42,109 bases of DNA from Corynebacterium sp. KPL1814. GTDB lineage: Bacteria > Actinomycetota > Actinomycetes > Mycobacteriales > Mycobacteriaceae. The stretch covers positions 53,045-95,153 of the forward strand of contig NZ_KI515779.1 of assembly GCF_000478175.1 (NCBI RefSeq), read 5' to 3'. Position numbers and translations under genes: made by a program. The first letter of the stretch is position 1, and every line of letters begins with the position of its first letter. Under the pieces are notes generated by a model, which saw only the letters and a program-made list of their open reading frames with translations, was not told where the DNA came from and did no database searches. Positions 26,079 to 34,006 of the stretch are shown here, one piece after another.

Positions 26079-26242
26079 ATACCTGCCTAGCGTTTGTCCT
26101 AGGCCTATCAGGATTTTTAGGTCTAGGACATGATTCCATCGATTTGTTGTCTCTAGTAAACGTATTTTTAAACACGTTTATATTGTTGGCCATAGGCCAG
26201 TCCCGCAATCGAAGTAAATCGACCCGCATTAAGGATGTATAA
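26054..26242 (+). CDS. 62-residue two-helix membrane protein, possible immunity protein
   Basis: ATG at 26054 inside the preceding small gene. Hydrophobic segments at about 3-25 (FIAASLNTCLAFVLGLSGFL) and 30-50 (IDLLSLVNVFLNTFILLAIG), then a positively charged tail (RNRSKSTRIKDV), an orientation signal for a cytoplasmic C-terminus. No strong ribosome site. Size and place fit an immunity protein for the upstream precursor, but there is no family match I can name. It is followed by about 215 bases up to the IS6 element in which I see no gene. Confidence 0.45.
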   Translation: MGFIAASLNTCLAFVLGLSGFLGLGHDSIDLLSLVNVFLNTFILLAIGQSRNRSKSTRIKDV

Positions 26243-26458
26243 ATCGATGTCCCCCGATCGCGACATTAACCCGCGCCAATTTTACTAACACACACCTAGC
26301 ACCTGTTGCCGCCAAGCCAAGGAGATTCTCTGAAAGTATAGGCTTGGATGCAAGTAATATGATCTTTTATAGTTCCTGATTGTGCCCACATAGATTCCGT
26401 CCCAAACCTACCGTGTATCGGGCATTGAAGGTGCTATAGGTATACAAATCGTCGGACT

Positions 26459-27294
26459 GGTGTAAAGTTGGGTGGAGAGCAGTGAAGACTCAGTTTCTCA
26501 TTCCCTGATGGCCGCTGCGTGTGGGCGTTGTTAGGCCGTCTCGAAGACCTGGTTGACGATCACCGCGTCCGGGTTCGGTTGCCTGTTGGCAAACATCGCG
26601 CCTTGCCCTTTCCGCAATGAGTGCATCGCCTCCATCCCTTTCAACGTCCGATATGCAGATGTCCGGTTCTTAAACGCGCCTTTCGGCCCGAGGATCCGCT
26701 TCAGCCGACCATGGTCGCCTTCCAGGATGTTGTTGAGGTATTTCACCTGCCGGTGTTCCACTGTTGGCGGGCAGATTCCCTCTGACTTCAACTCGGCGAT
26801 TGCCCTGGCTAGGGAGGGTGATTTATCGGCGTTGGTCACTCTGAGATACCCGGCTGATGCATTGGATCTGAGGGCCTTGGCCAGGAAACGCTTCGCTGCA
26901 GCCACGTTCTGCTTCGAAGAGAGGTAAAACTCCAAGGTCTGGCCACCGGCGGTGATCGCCCGATAGAGGCAGCACCACCTGCCGCCGATCCGGATATAGG
27001 TCCCATCCGCCCGCCAGGAACTGGCCTGCCAGTCAGGTACCTGCCGGTACCACCGTGTTTGCTTTTCCAGCTCAGGGGCGTATTTCTGGACCCAGCGGTA
27101 GATCGTGGTGTGATCGACCGGCACGCCCGGCTCGGTCATCATTTCCTCCAGATCGCGGTAGCTCACCCCGTAGCGGCAGTACCACCCACTGCCCACAGAA
27201 TGATGCCACGGGAAAAATGACAACCGGAGAAGATACCCATGGCTGTGACTATTTCACGTCGCCCTTCCTACTGCCCCAACTTTGCAACAGCACC
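26459..27294 (-). mobile_element. IS6-family (IS1628-like) element with decayed left end
   Basis: The right terminal repeat is intact: rc of 27276-27294 reads GGTGCTGTTGCAAAGTTGG. The left end near 26459-26471 keeps only GG plus TGTAAAGTTGG, having lost the middle of the repeat. The enclosed transposase carries a frameshift. A fragment of a sister copy with an intact end lies at 30937, in the same orientation, so the two bracket a three-gene operon. Confidence 0.85.
26531..27240 (-). pseudogene. IS6-family transposase, frameshifted near its N-terminus
   Basis: The native ATG at 27240 gives MGIFSGCHFSRGIILWAV and then meets TGA; the rest continues in another frame from WYCRYGVSYRDLEEMM onward. 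One missing base at about 27187 (the expected AVRWYCRYG junction) explains it. Downstream the DDE core is present: RADGTYIRIGGRW, NADKSPSLARA and NNILEGDHGRLKR, ending NQVFETA at 26531. A shorter product could start from an internal codon but would lack the N-terminal DNA-binding part. Family: IS6, IS1628-like, from the closely remembered protein sequence. Confidence 0.85.
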
Positions 27295-27377
27295 TTTGTC
27301 TTTCGGGGAAAGGCACGGAGCCTGCTAATAGGCAGTTTTCACCCCGAGGATGTGACCGATCTCCCCGGGGCATCAAC

Positions 27378-28778
27378 CTATGCGTGGGAGTTAATCCAAT
27401 CAAGGGCAAAATTGGCTTGCATGATTGAAGTGCGGGCGTAGCTTGGAATGGCGGTGGTCGGTGCTGCTGCTTCCCCCGCAAATAGAACTCTGTTACCGGC
27501 CTGCGCAGTGCCCCAACCATTATTTAAAGGGGCACCGACCCAGCGAGAAGCGTTTGGCTTTATTTGACCAGGGAAAATTCCTTTGTTGTGTTTGATCCAT
27601 CCGGGGTCCTCATAGCCACAGGCGCAAACTACCGCTTCGACTCGGTGAGAATTACCCGAAGCATCTTTTAGGTCCACAGCGTTTCGAGCTTGTTCCCCTG
27701 ATCCCTGGCCGCGAGCTAGGACAAGGCTCCCTGCTTGAAAACCTTCTCGTAGGTTTTTCGCGCCTTGCACAGGCATGGCGGTCACGTAACGATGTATCCA
27801 ATCTGATATCCCATTGAGGAGAGTCTGCCTTAGGGAGACTTTTAGAGGTGACCAGGTCTGATTGGCTAGGTCCACCATGCGACCGATCATTTTTTCCCAT
27901 ACAGAATAACCATTTTCAGCTAATTCATAGTCCAGCAGAAAACGATCAGTGCCATTCCTGGGGAGGGGCTCCCTAAGACGTCCCGGATACCAGCCGAGGG
28001 AGGTGGCGTGCTGAATGGCGTATTGTCTAAAATCCTCTACGCTGCGGGAGTGTGCACGGAACTCCTCTGCTGGTATTTCCTTTGGGGCGCTTAACTGAAG
28101 CGAAGTACGTACCCCGGGAAGCTGGCCGCTGGGGCTAAGTATAACTGCCTCCACCCCCTCAAATAACGCTAATCGTGCAGCGTCCACGGCAGAGAGGCCA
28201 GTCCCTAAAATACCGATGCGGGAAGTGGGATGGTTTTCTAGCCAGTGTGAAAAACTGGGGTCATAGGGGCTGGGGAAAACTGGGACCGTATCACGGTATG
28301 ACTGGCAAGATGAAGGGACCCGTGCTGTTTTTCGGCCACCTGTGATGATGACGAAATCGGCTTTAAAGAGCCCGTGACGCGCAGTATGAATGAGGACAGG
28401 GGGTGCAGAATCTTCTACACAAATGACCGAATCGAGTACGTACTGAAGACGGTCATCGCAGCTGCCGCTCTCAGAGGGTAGAGCCTGTTGCAGGTAAGAT
28501 CCGTACTTTTTTCTTGAAGAGAATACAGAACTGGACTCTCGCCTATTGTATCCCAGGAACTCCGCAAAATCATGTGGTTCCTCGACATCCAGCGACATTA
28601 CTGAAGTACTTGTGTTACATAGCAAGCGTTTATCAACATGGCCAAAAGCAAGGTGCTTCTGAGGAGGTGTCGCGTCAAAAATAGTGAGTTCAATATGCGG
28701 GAAAGTAGAAGATACCCGTCGTGCGACCGCTGCAGCAGCGACCCCTGCGCCGATAACAGCAATTCGGGTCGTCATCAC
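27378..28778 (-). CDS. FAD/NAD(P)-binding oxidoreductase (PF13454-like)
   Basis: 466 residues. GTG at 28778 directly before an ATG at 28775; GTG overlaps the expected stop of the ATP-grasp gene (GTGA), so it is coupled to it. A first Rossmann motif (IAVIGAGVAAAAVARR, 6-21) binds FAD. LLCNTSTSVMSLDVEEPHDF (52-71) and SRKKYGSYLQQAL match the PF13454-type FAD/NAD(P)-binding proteins. A second dinucleotide motif GILGTGLSAVDAAR (189-202) should bind NAD(P)H. C-terminal FAGEAAAPTTAIPSYART closes the flavin site. Likely a flavin-dependent oxidase/monooxygenase of a small amino-acid-like substrate; substrate unknown. It is the last gene of the operon and ends 84 bases from the IS6 end. Confidence 0.8.
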   Translation of the reverse strand: MMTTRIAVIGAGVAAAAVARRVSSTFPHIELTIFDATPPQKHLAFGHVDKRLLCNTSTSVMSLDVEEPHDFAEFLGYNRRESSSVFSSRKKYGSYLQQALPSESGSCDDRLQYVLDSVICVEDSAPPVLIHTARHGLFKADFVIITGGRKTARVPSSCQSYRDTVPVFPSPYDPSFSHWLENHPTSRIGILGTGLSAVDAARLALFEGVEAVILSPSGQLPGVRTSLQLSAPKEIPAEEFRAHSRSVEDFRQYAIQHATSLGWYPGRLREPLPRNGTDRFLLDYELAENGYSVWEKMIGRMVDLANQTWSPLKVSLRQTLLNGISDWIHRYVTAMPVQGAKNLREGFQAGSLVLARGQGSGEQARNAVDLKDASGNSHRVEAVVCACGYEDPGWIKHNKGIFPGQIKPNASRWVGAPLNNGWGTAQAGNRVLFAGEAAAPTTAIPSYARTSIMQANFALDWINSHA

Positions 28779-30006
28779 GCATCCTTTCCGGGGACAACAG
28801 TAAACAGATCACCATGGGCGTCGAAAGACTCAAGAGATTGAAGATCGGTCTCAACAGCAGCACGGTCAGAAGAGCCAAGAAAACCATGCCAAACGCACCA
28901 GTTGTTACCCGATTCGAGTTATCGATATAAGTGCCGATCTTTGGTCGCCGCGAGATTCTCTGAACGGTCGGGCGAGTTTGGACAAGATCCCAGTGGCACT
29001 GTTGAAGCACACCGTTTGACTGCGGGGTAGGCATGAGCCAGGCGACACACCCGTCAAGATTTCCGGCGAGTACTTCCTGTTCGGCAGCTTGTAAACCATC
29101 CACTAGCATCGTGGCGAGAACGCTGATCTGGCTGAAACCGCGAGTCGGGAAATAGACCTCGTCGGGTACTTCGGGGCCCATACAGCGACCGTTGTATTCA
29201 ATAAGTACCCACTGCCCCTTAGACCACCTCAGTTCCACGTGGGAGGCTCCGAAGTTTACTTCCAGAGCGTCAAGGAGCGATAAGGCATATTCCACGGCAC
29301 CGGAATAGTGGTTGTCCTCCGGTCCTACTGTGATAGCTGAATATATGTGGGGAGCTCCAGATTCCTCCGTAAGTCCGTATCGGAAAACTTCGGTCACAAC
29401 ATGACGCCCTTCGGCTGTCACCGTGTTCACAAAATATTGAGGTCCGTCTACGTACTCCTGAAGAACCACGGAGGGTGATTTTTCTCCTAGCAAAGTCGTA
29501 GAATTTTGAATGGTAGTAATCGCTTGAAGAGTCTCGGGCTCTGTTTTGCAGAAATAGACATGGTCACTGCCCCCGCTTCCCACAGGCTTGACAACACAAT
29601 CCTTGACCAGGGACGGGTCTAGATAAAGGCTGTCTTGTGCAGAAGCGGGGGATAGGGTAACAGACCTTGGGGCACGCAGTCCATATTGGTGAGCAACTTC
29701 AATCATTCCTTGCTTATGGCGACGGTGCCAGATCTTCTCTCTACCGTTATGCGGTAGTCCTAACTCAGCTGAAACCCACTCAGCTATGGATACTCCTGAT
29801 TCGCTTCCCGGCACAACAAGGTCAAATTTTTCTTGGCTACATTCCCGGAGTAGGGCCAGGGCCCATGGATCGGAAATGCTCCCGTCTTCGTTAGCTGAGA
29901 TGGCATACGGCGGGTTAGCAGTAGCAACCTCTACGTCCCTTTTTTGGCGCAGGGTTGCCACCAGATCGGCGCCACTTGAAGAATCATCAACTACTAATAT
30001 TTTCAT
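28775..30006 (-). pseudogene. ATP-grasp carboxylate-amine ligase with a 3' frameshift
   Basis: Start ATG at 30006, overlapping the exporter gene by 20 bases. ATP-grasp features: CVVKPVGSGGSDHV (137-150, nucleotide-binding Lys and Gly-rich loop), LQEYVDGPQYFV (182-193) and LIEYNGRCMG (about 275, metal-binding Glu/Asn). The frame reads into a hydrophobic, then Cys/Arg-rich tail unlike the family. Adding one G at about 28875 instead gives VFLGSSDRAAVETDLQSLES, FDAHGDLFTVVPGKDA and a stop at 28775 that overlaps the next start by 4 bases: 410 residues in all. So a one-base deletion (or sequencing error) has replaced the last 35 residues. Such ligases join an amino acid to an amine or another amino acid. 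Confidence 0.82.
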
Positions 30007-30898
30007 TTTTCCGTGTTCCCCACATTGCTTGGCTTATGGTTATTGCCACAATGAGCATCAACAAAGTTAACTGAATTGGTTCGACTTGAGAGCCCAATGC
30101 CACCTCGGTAGCCATCACCACGGCCGGAAGGGCCGCGATGATCAGTGCCGAGATGAAAGGCGGCGCTAAGGTAATTCCCCACTGCAAGAGCAGGATAGGA
30201 AAAGTAATGCACATCACCGATAGTAGGACGATTGACAGGGTAGAGCCTCGAAGCATCTCCGCTTCCACGGAAAAGAAAGCCACGAGACCGCTAATAATCC
30301 AAGCTAAGTGAAACCTCACTGCTGCAATCGTGAGAACGCTGTTCCCTTGTTCAGTAGCCCAGCGCGAGGAGTAAAGCACTCCTACCGCAGAAATTCCTGC
30401 GCCTACAGCTAGAGCGAAACCCAGATAAGACTGGGGTGAACTGCTTCCCGTTCCTAGGAGGAAAAAACATAGAGCCAGAACCACTACTGCAGTTGTTGAC
30501 ACCAATGAACTGCTGAGCCTTCTGGCCGACCAAGTCATTATTACTGCGACAATAAAAGGGCCGACTCCTGTTTCGATGACACTTGCTGCAGTGGGCTGCA
30601 TCAAAGTAGTGGAAACATAGAATAAGCAGAAAGCGCCCGCAGTAAACAGATTGAGGCTTGCTGCAGTTGTCATTTTCATGGGGGGATGCGGTGTTTCCGT
30701 AGCTTGGTATTTTCTACGATAAAACGCTAAATAGACCACTGTGGAGATAATCGCCGCGATAAGAAACGCTGAAAACGTAGTAAAAGTAGATAGCTCTGGG
30801 TCTACTTGGGCTCCGACTATCGCAGTGCCGATTCCTTGCCATAGGACAGCTAGGGCTACGATAACCGCCCCTACACCTAGTTTATTGGACTGGATCAT
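29987..30898 (-). CDS. EamA/DMT-family transporter, probable exporter
   Basis: 303 residues with about ten hydrophobic helices in two five-helix repeats, the DMT (EamA) layout. Examples are IVALAVLWQGIGTAIVGA at the start and ISALIIAALPAVVMATEVAL in the second repeat. ATG at 30898 with TAAGG five bases upstream. First gene of the minus-strand operon with ATP-grasp and FAD genes, so it probably exports their product or a precursor amino acid. About 40 bases upstream is the IS6 fragment, which may have replaced the original promoter. Confidence 0.82.
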   Translation of the reverse strand: MIQSNKLGVGAVIVALAVLWQGIGTAIVGAQVDPELSTFTTFSAFLIAAIISTVVYLAFYRRKYQATETPHPPMKMTTAASLNLFTAGAFCLFYVSTTLMQPTAASVIETGVGPFIVAVIMTWSARRLSSSLVSTTAVVVLALCFFLLGTGSSSPQSYLGFALAVGAGISAVGVLYSSRWATEQGNSVLTIAAVRFHLAWIISGLVAFFSVEAEMLRGSTLSIVLLSVMCITFPILLLQWGITLAPPFISALIIAALPAVVMATEVALGSQVEPIQLTLLMLIVAITISQAMWGTRKNENISS

Positions 30899-30922
30899 AA
30901 AACCTTACCCTCAAAATCCGTA

Positions 30923-30932
30923 AAGTTAACTT
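30923..30932. promoter_or_regulatory. Ten-base palindrome upstream of the exporter gene
   Basis: AAGTTAACTT, within the larger AT-rich near-palindrome TAAAGTTAACTTAA, lies 25 bases upstream of the exporter start and next to the IS6 fragment. It could be an operator or part of a -10 region. Short and AT-rich, so chance is possible. Confidence 0.25.
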
Positions 30933-30936
30933 AATA

Positions 30937-31067
30937 GGTGCTGTTGCAAAGTTGGGCGGAGAGCAGCGAAGACTCAGTTTCTCATTCCCTGATGGCCGCT
31001 GCGTGTGGGCGTTGTTAAGCCATCTCGAAGACCCGGTTGACGATCACCGCGTCCGGGTTCGGTTGCC
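30937..31067 (-). mobile_element. Terminal fragment of a second IS6-family copy
   Basis: Begins with the intact 19-base repeat GGTGCTGTTGCAAAGTTGG (30937-30955) and continues with the transposase 3' end (rc encodes QPNPDAVIVNRVFEMA and stop), matching the left copy until 31067, where similarity stops. Same orientation as the copy at 26459-27294. Confidence 0.85.
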
Positions 31068-31160
31068 CGTACCCTATATTCACAAGTATAGACACGCTTC
31101 TAGTGAATGGCAGAGTGTTGCGCCTCGGAGTATCTCTCTCGAGACACAACACTGGTGCAG

Positions 31161-31301
31161 CTACTTTTCGCGACGCTTCGGCGCTTGAGACAGTGTGCTG
31201 CCGGCGGCCTTCTTCGCAGCGGCACTATAGTTTTTGCTGCGCAGTACCTTACTGGCTGCCTTCGCCGCAGACCTGCTGGTCTGCTTGGAGTTACGAGCCA
31301 T
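31161..31301 (-). CDS. Small basic Lys/Ala/Ser-rich protein
   Basis: 46 residues, ATG at 31301 with AGAGGAG four bases upstream, an excellent ribosome site. Sequence opens MARNSKQTSRSAAKAASKVL and ends TLSQAPKRREK. The charge and composition resemble histone-like tails; the repeated pattern (SAAKAASKVLRS, then SAAAKKAAGSTLSQ) is found in small conserved bacterial proteins of unknown role. It is divergent from the higBA module. DNA- or RNA-binding is an inference from charge only. Confidence 0.6.
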   Translation of the reverse strand: MARNSKQTSRSAAKAASKVLRSKNYSAAAKKAAGSTLSQAPKRREK

Positions 31302-31393
31302 TTTCTCCTCTCGAGTCAATCAGTCCGAGGGGGAAATACTCCGCTACTACCAGAAGGTGCATGGGTTCTGACAGCTCTCAGGACTTGCCGGTG

Positions 31394-31421
31394 GGGCACC
31401 TCGTTGCAGCGAGGCGCCCCT
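31394..31421 (+). terminator. Hairpin with short T-run between the small basic gene and higB
   Basis: GGGGC-A-CCTCG (31394-31404) pairs with CGAGG-C-GCCCC (31411-31421), loop TTGCAG, followed by TCTTTATA. It may terminate read-through from the left, insulating higB. A weaker GGTTCC/GGAACC hairpin follows near 31432. Confidence 0.4.
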
Positions 31422-31563
31422 CTTTATACCTGGTTCCACCTTGCGGAACCGGCACATTTAAGATAGCGTACTTCACGCGAAGGGTGATGAGCCTTAGATA
31501 AGTAGAGAAGAAAGGGTCACGTCATTTGGGCGCGGCACTAGTGAACTGGACGAGGTGGACTTG

Positions 31564-31863
31564 GTGCGCATCCTCTTCGAGGACGACGAACTTCAACGAG
31601 TGGCCGAGGATGCCTCCTACATCCCCAAACGATGGGGTTCGGACATCATCAAGGCGTATCGCAAGAAGATCCAGATCCTGAAGGGAGCCGTGGATGAACG
31701 CGACCTGCGGGCCATGCGGTCGTTACATCTGGAACAACTGAAAGGTGACCGAGCCGGGACCTCTTCGATCCGCCTGAACAAGCAGTTTCGGCTCATCCTC
31801 AAATTCGCAACCAACAGCGACGGCCGCGTGGTCATCGTTATTGAAATGGTGGATTACCACTGA
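31564..31863 (+). CDS. HigB/RelE-superfamily toxin
   Basis: 99 residues from the GTG at 31564, which has GAGG seven bases upstream; an in-frame GTG at 31555 is possible but lacks a spaced site. The fold signature is clear: MRILFEDDELQRVAED, SLHLEQLKGDRAGTSSIRLN, then KQFRLILKF and a C-terminal VVIVIEMVDYH. Basic residues in the SIRLNKQFRLI strand and the final His are typical of ribosome-dependent mRNA interferases of the HigB type. The antitoxin gene begins 14 bases downstream, the toxin-first order characteristic of higBA. Confidence 0.88.
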   Translation: MRILFEDDELQRVAEDASYIPKRWGSDIIKAYRKKIQILKGAVDERDLRAMRSLHLEQLKGDRAGTSSIRLNKQFRLILKFATNSDGRVVIVIEMVDYH

Positions 31864-31877
31864 GAGAAGGTGAACTC

Positions 31878-32972
31878 ATGAATACTCCAATTGCGGCGGA
31901 GCTATTCCCGGCCGGAGAGATCCTCGCTGACGAGCTAGACACACGCGGATGGACCCAGGCCGACTTTGCCGAGGTGCTCGGACGTCCGGCACAGTTTGTC
32001 TCGGAGATTATTTCCGGAAAAAAGGAGATCACGCGCGAATCCGCAGCCCAGATCGGTGCCGCCCTGGGCACCTCCGCGGAATTCTGGCTTAACCTCCAGG
32101 ACTCCTACCTGCTATGGAAGCAGTCCCAGGACGACCAGACGCAGAACAACCTCAACATCGTGAAGACCCGCGCACAGTTACGAGAGTTAGCCCCCGTCCC
32201 TCTGCTCGTCAAGCGGGGATACATCACCGCCACCGACGTACAAAGTCAGGCATGCGAGGTGCTGAACTTATTTGGCAAGAAATCCTTTGAAGATCCCTTG
32301 GGAATAAGCTTCGCCGCCCGCCGTAGTAACTGCGAGGAAAATGTCACCGTCCTGCAGGAAGCGTGGGCAGCTTGCGTTAGAGCAACTGCCAGAGTTCTCG
32401 AGACTGCCCCCTACTCCCGGAAGGCACTAGAAGACCTCGCCCGGACGCTGTCGAGTAGAGCATGTGACCCGCAGGCGTTTGCTGAGTTCCAGACTCTGTT
32501 CGCCGAGGTAGGGGTGAAACTTGTTTATGTGGAGGCTTTTCCGGGAGGAAAACTCGACGGCTGCGCCATGATGGTCGACGGGCACCCCGTAATTGGCATA
32601 TCGGGACGAGGGAAACGGCTCGATAAGATACTATTTACCATCCTGCATGAGACAGCCCATATATTATTGGGTCACCTTGTCGACAATGGCGAGGTCATCC
32701 TAGATGACCTATCAGATGACAGTGCCAATAATGAAGCCCAGGCAGACCAGCTGGCCAGCGAACTCGTGATCTCTAGCCCTTTACCGGCGGTTCCTGATCG
32801 TGTGCACTCATCCTGGATTAAAGAACAAGCCGACCACCTAGGGGTTCATCCCATCACCCTGATTGGAAGGCTTCAAAAAGAGGGTAACCTGTCGTGGAAA
32901 ACCACTCTCGTGCGCAACGCTCCCACCGTCATCGCTCAGCTTGAAAGCTGGAAATCACCCCTCCCAGCCTGA
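31878..32972 (+). CDS. HigA-type antitoxin fused to an ImmA/IrrE (M78) metallopeptidase domain
   Basis: 364 residues, ATG at 31878 with GAGAAGG upstream. Residues about 10-70 form an XRE helix-turn-helix with the HigA signature (GEILADELDTRGWTQADFAE, VSEIISGKKEITRESAAQIG). Residues about 170-330 form an ImmA/IrrE-like domain with the zinc motif HETAHILLGH (H257, E258, H261) and a downstream EAQADQLASELVIS, the third-ligand helix. The protein would neutralise the toxin, repress its own promoter and possibly be cleaved or cleave in response to a signal. Such fusions are known in actinobacteria; the protease role in toxin control is not settled. Confidence 0.88.
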   Translation: MNTPIAAELFPAGEILADELDTRGWTQADFAEVLGRPAQFVSEIISGKKEITRESAAQIGAALGTSAEFWLNLQDSYLLWKQSQDDQTQNNLNIVKTRAQLRELAPVPLLVKRGYITATDVQSQACEVLNLFGKKSFEDPLGISFAARRSNCEENVTVLQEAWAACVRATARVLETAPYSRKALEDLARTLSSRACDPQAFAEFQTLFAEVGVKLVYVEAFPGGKLDGCAMMVDGHPVIGISGRGKRLDKILFTILHETAHILLGHLVDNGEVILDDLSDDSANNEAQADQLASELVISSPLPAVPDRVHSSWIKEQADHLGVHPITLIGRLQKEGNLSWKTTLVRNAPTVIAQLESWKSPLPA

Positions 32973-33050
32973 CTGAGATTGGTAGCTTCGTTCATCATCA
33001 GCAAGACGTTTGCCTATCGGACACTGAAAGTAACGGAAGCGATGCACTTA

Positions 33051-33091
33051 TTGGGATAAGGCCGCACCCGACCGCTTGGGATAAGGCCGCA
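33051..33091. repeat. Tandem 16-base repeat with 25-base period
   Basis: TTGGGATAAGGCCGCA occurs at 33051-33066 and again at 33076-33091. The second copy is coding in the Doc remnant (WDKAA), the first sits where the missing upstream part of doc would be, so this looks like a local duplication at the deletion junction. Confidence 0.7.
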
Positions 33092-33349
33092 GCATTACTG
33101 CATTCCTTCTATACTACCCAAAGTCTCCTTGACGGCAATAAGCGGACCGGCTGGGCTGCTTGCTGGTTATTCCTCAGACTGAACTTGGCAGTAGGCCCCT
33201 TGCTTGGAGAAGTTGATGCAGACGCCGCTGAACGCCTCGTTTTAAAGATAGCCAACAAAAAGATAGAGATATCAGAAATCGCGGGTACTCTGCGTTCCCT
33301 AGTTACTCCCCTCCTGGGTAACGTCGACCATTTACCCCCCAGGATTTGA
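33068..33349 (+). pseudogene. Doc/Fic-type toxin remnant, N-terminus missing
   Basis: A 93-codon frame without start codon reads PTAWDKAAALLHSF, then LLDGNKRTGWAACWLFLRLN, matching the C-terminal two thirds of death-on-curing toxins (Fic-like HxxxDxNKRT site; the usual His before it is not at its normal place). The upstream sequence does not continue the protein. It follows the higBA module directly, so toxin genes accumulated or decayed here. Confidence 0.75.
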
Positions 33350-33638
33350 AGTAACAAATGTCCTAGAAGACTTAGAAGGTGTACTCACGGGAATTGGGGA
33401 GCTTCCCGACGGAACACGTCTTGTCTACATGTATTTCACTTCGGATGAAGGCACCCCTGTCGAAACGGTACTTACCCCCCAGCCAAGCACGCGGATTCGC
33501 TGAAGAACTACTTCTTTTAGCTGATAATCCTCTCGAACAAAGGAAGCAACTCAAAATTCAAGTACAAGCAATTCAAGCCCACTTAGACCTACATAACCGA
33601 CCCGACGAGCTATAGCTAACTTAAAACTCATAGCAGTA
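33350..33638 (+). other. Degraded coding stretch of unknown origin
   Basis: A frame without start reads YPPGFEVTNVLEDLEGVL, GIGELPDGTRLVYMYFTSDE, then stops; a second frame continues GFAEELLLLADNPLEQRKQL and ends at 33615. The run TTACCCCCCAG occurs twice (about 33332 and 33473), which hints at a deletion between repeats. This is probably a broken gene, but no family is recognisable. The flank ends at the IS3 target duplication GTA (33636-33638). Confidence 0.45.
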
Positions 33639-33688
33639 TGAAGTGTCCCAGGTTTTGTTCCGTTTGAGTAGATGGGAAAATCTGGAAT

Positions 33689-34006
33689 ATGCCAAGAAAA
33701 TTTGACCAGGATGCGAAGGATCGTGTGGTCCGTCTTGTAGAGGACCGCATCTTGGCGGAAAATATGTCGATGCAAGCCGCGTGCCAGGCAGTAGCCCCAA
33801 AGCTGGGGGTGTCATGGCACACAGCCCGTCAATGGACCCAACAGGCCCGCCGTGCGGGAAACATCCCAGAACCCGTGCCTGAAGATCTGGCCGCCGAAAA
33901 CGCGAGGCTTCGCCGTGAAAATCAAGAGCTACGCGACACCAATGAACTTTTAAAGGCTGCCTCAGCTTTTTTCGCGTCGGAACTCGACCCAAAACGTCGG
34001 AAATGA
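33689..34006 (+). CDS. IS3-family OrfA (element A, copy 1)
   Basis: 105 residues. N-terminal helix-turn-helix of transposase_8 type (FDQDAKDRVVRLVEDRIL, ACQAVAPKLGVSWHTARQWT) followed by a leucine-zipper-like helix (LAAENARLRRENQELRDTNE). It binds the element ends and dimerises. Its stop overlaps the orfB ATG by 4 bases (ATGA); the active transposase is normally the OrfAB fusion made by programmed frameshifting. Confidence 0.93.
   Translation: MPRKFDQDAKDRVVRLVEDRILAENMSMQAACQAVAPKLGVSWHTARQWTQQARRAGNIPEPVPEDLAAENARLRRENQELRDTNELLKAASAFFASELDPKRRK

Noticed and set aside
28690..28774. Extended C-terminus of the ATP-grasp frame
   Set aside because: It is the out-of-frame product of a one-base deletion and overlaps the coding part of the next gene.
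30923..30932. AAGTTAACTT as a DtxR iron box
   Set aside because: It does not match the GGTTAG/CTAACC core of DtxR sites; kept only as a weak palindrome.
31037..31501. Plus-strand frames of 119 and 154 codons across the IS6 fragment
   Set aside because: They span an IS scar and lie opposite the small basic-protein gene; composition is not protein-like.
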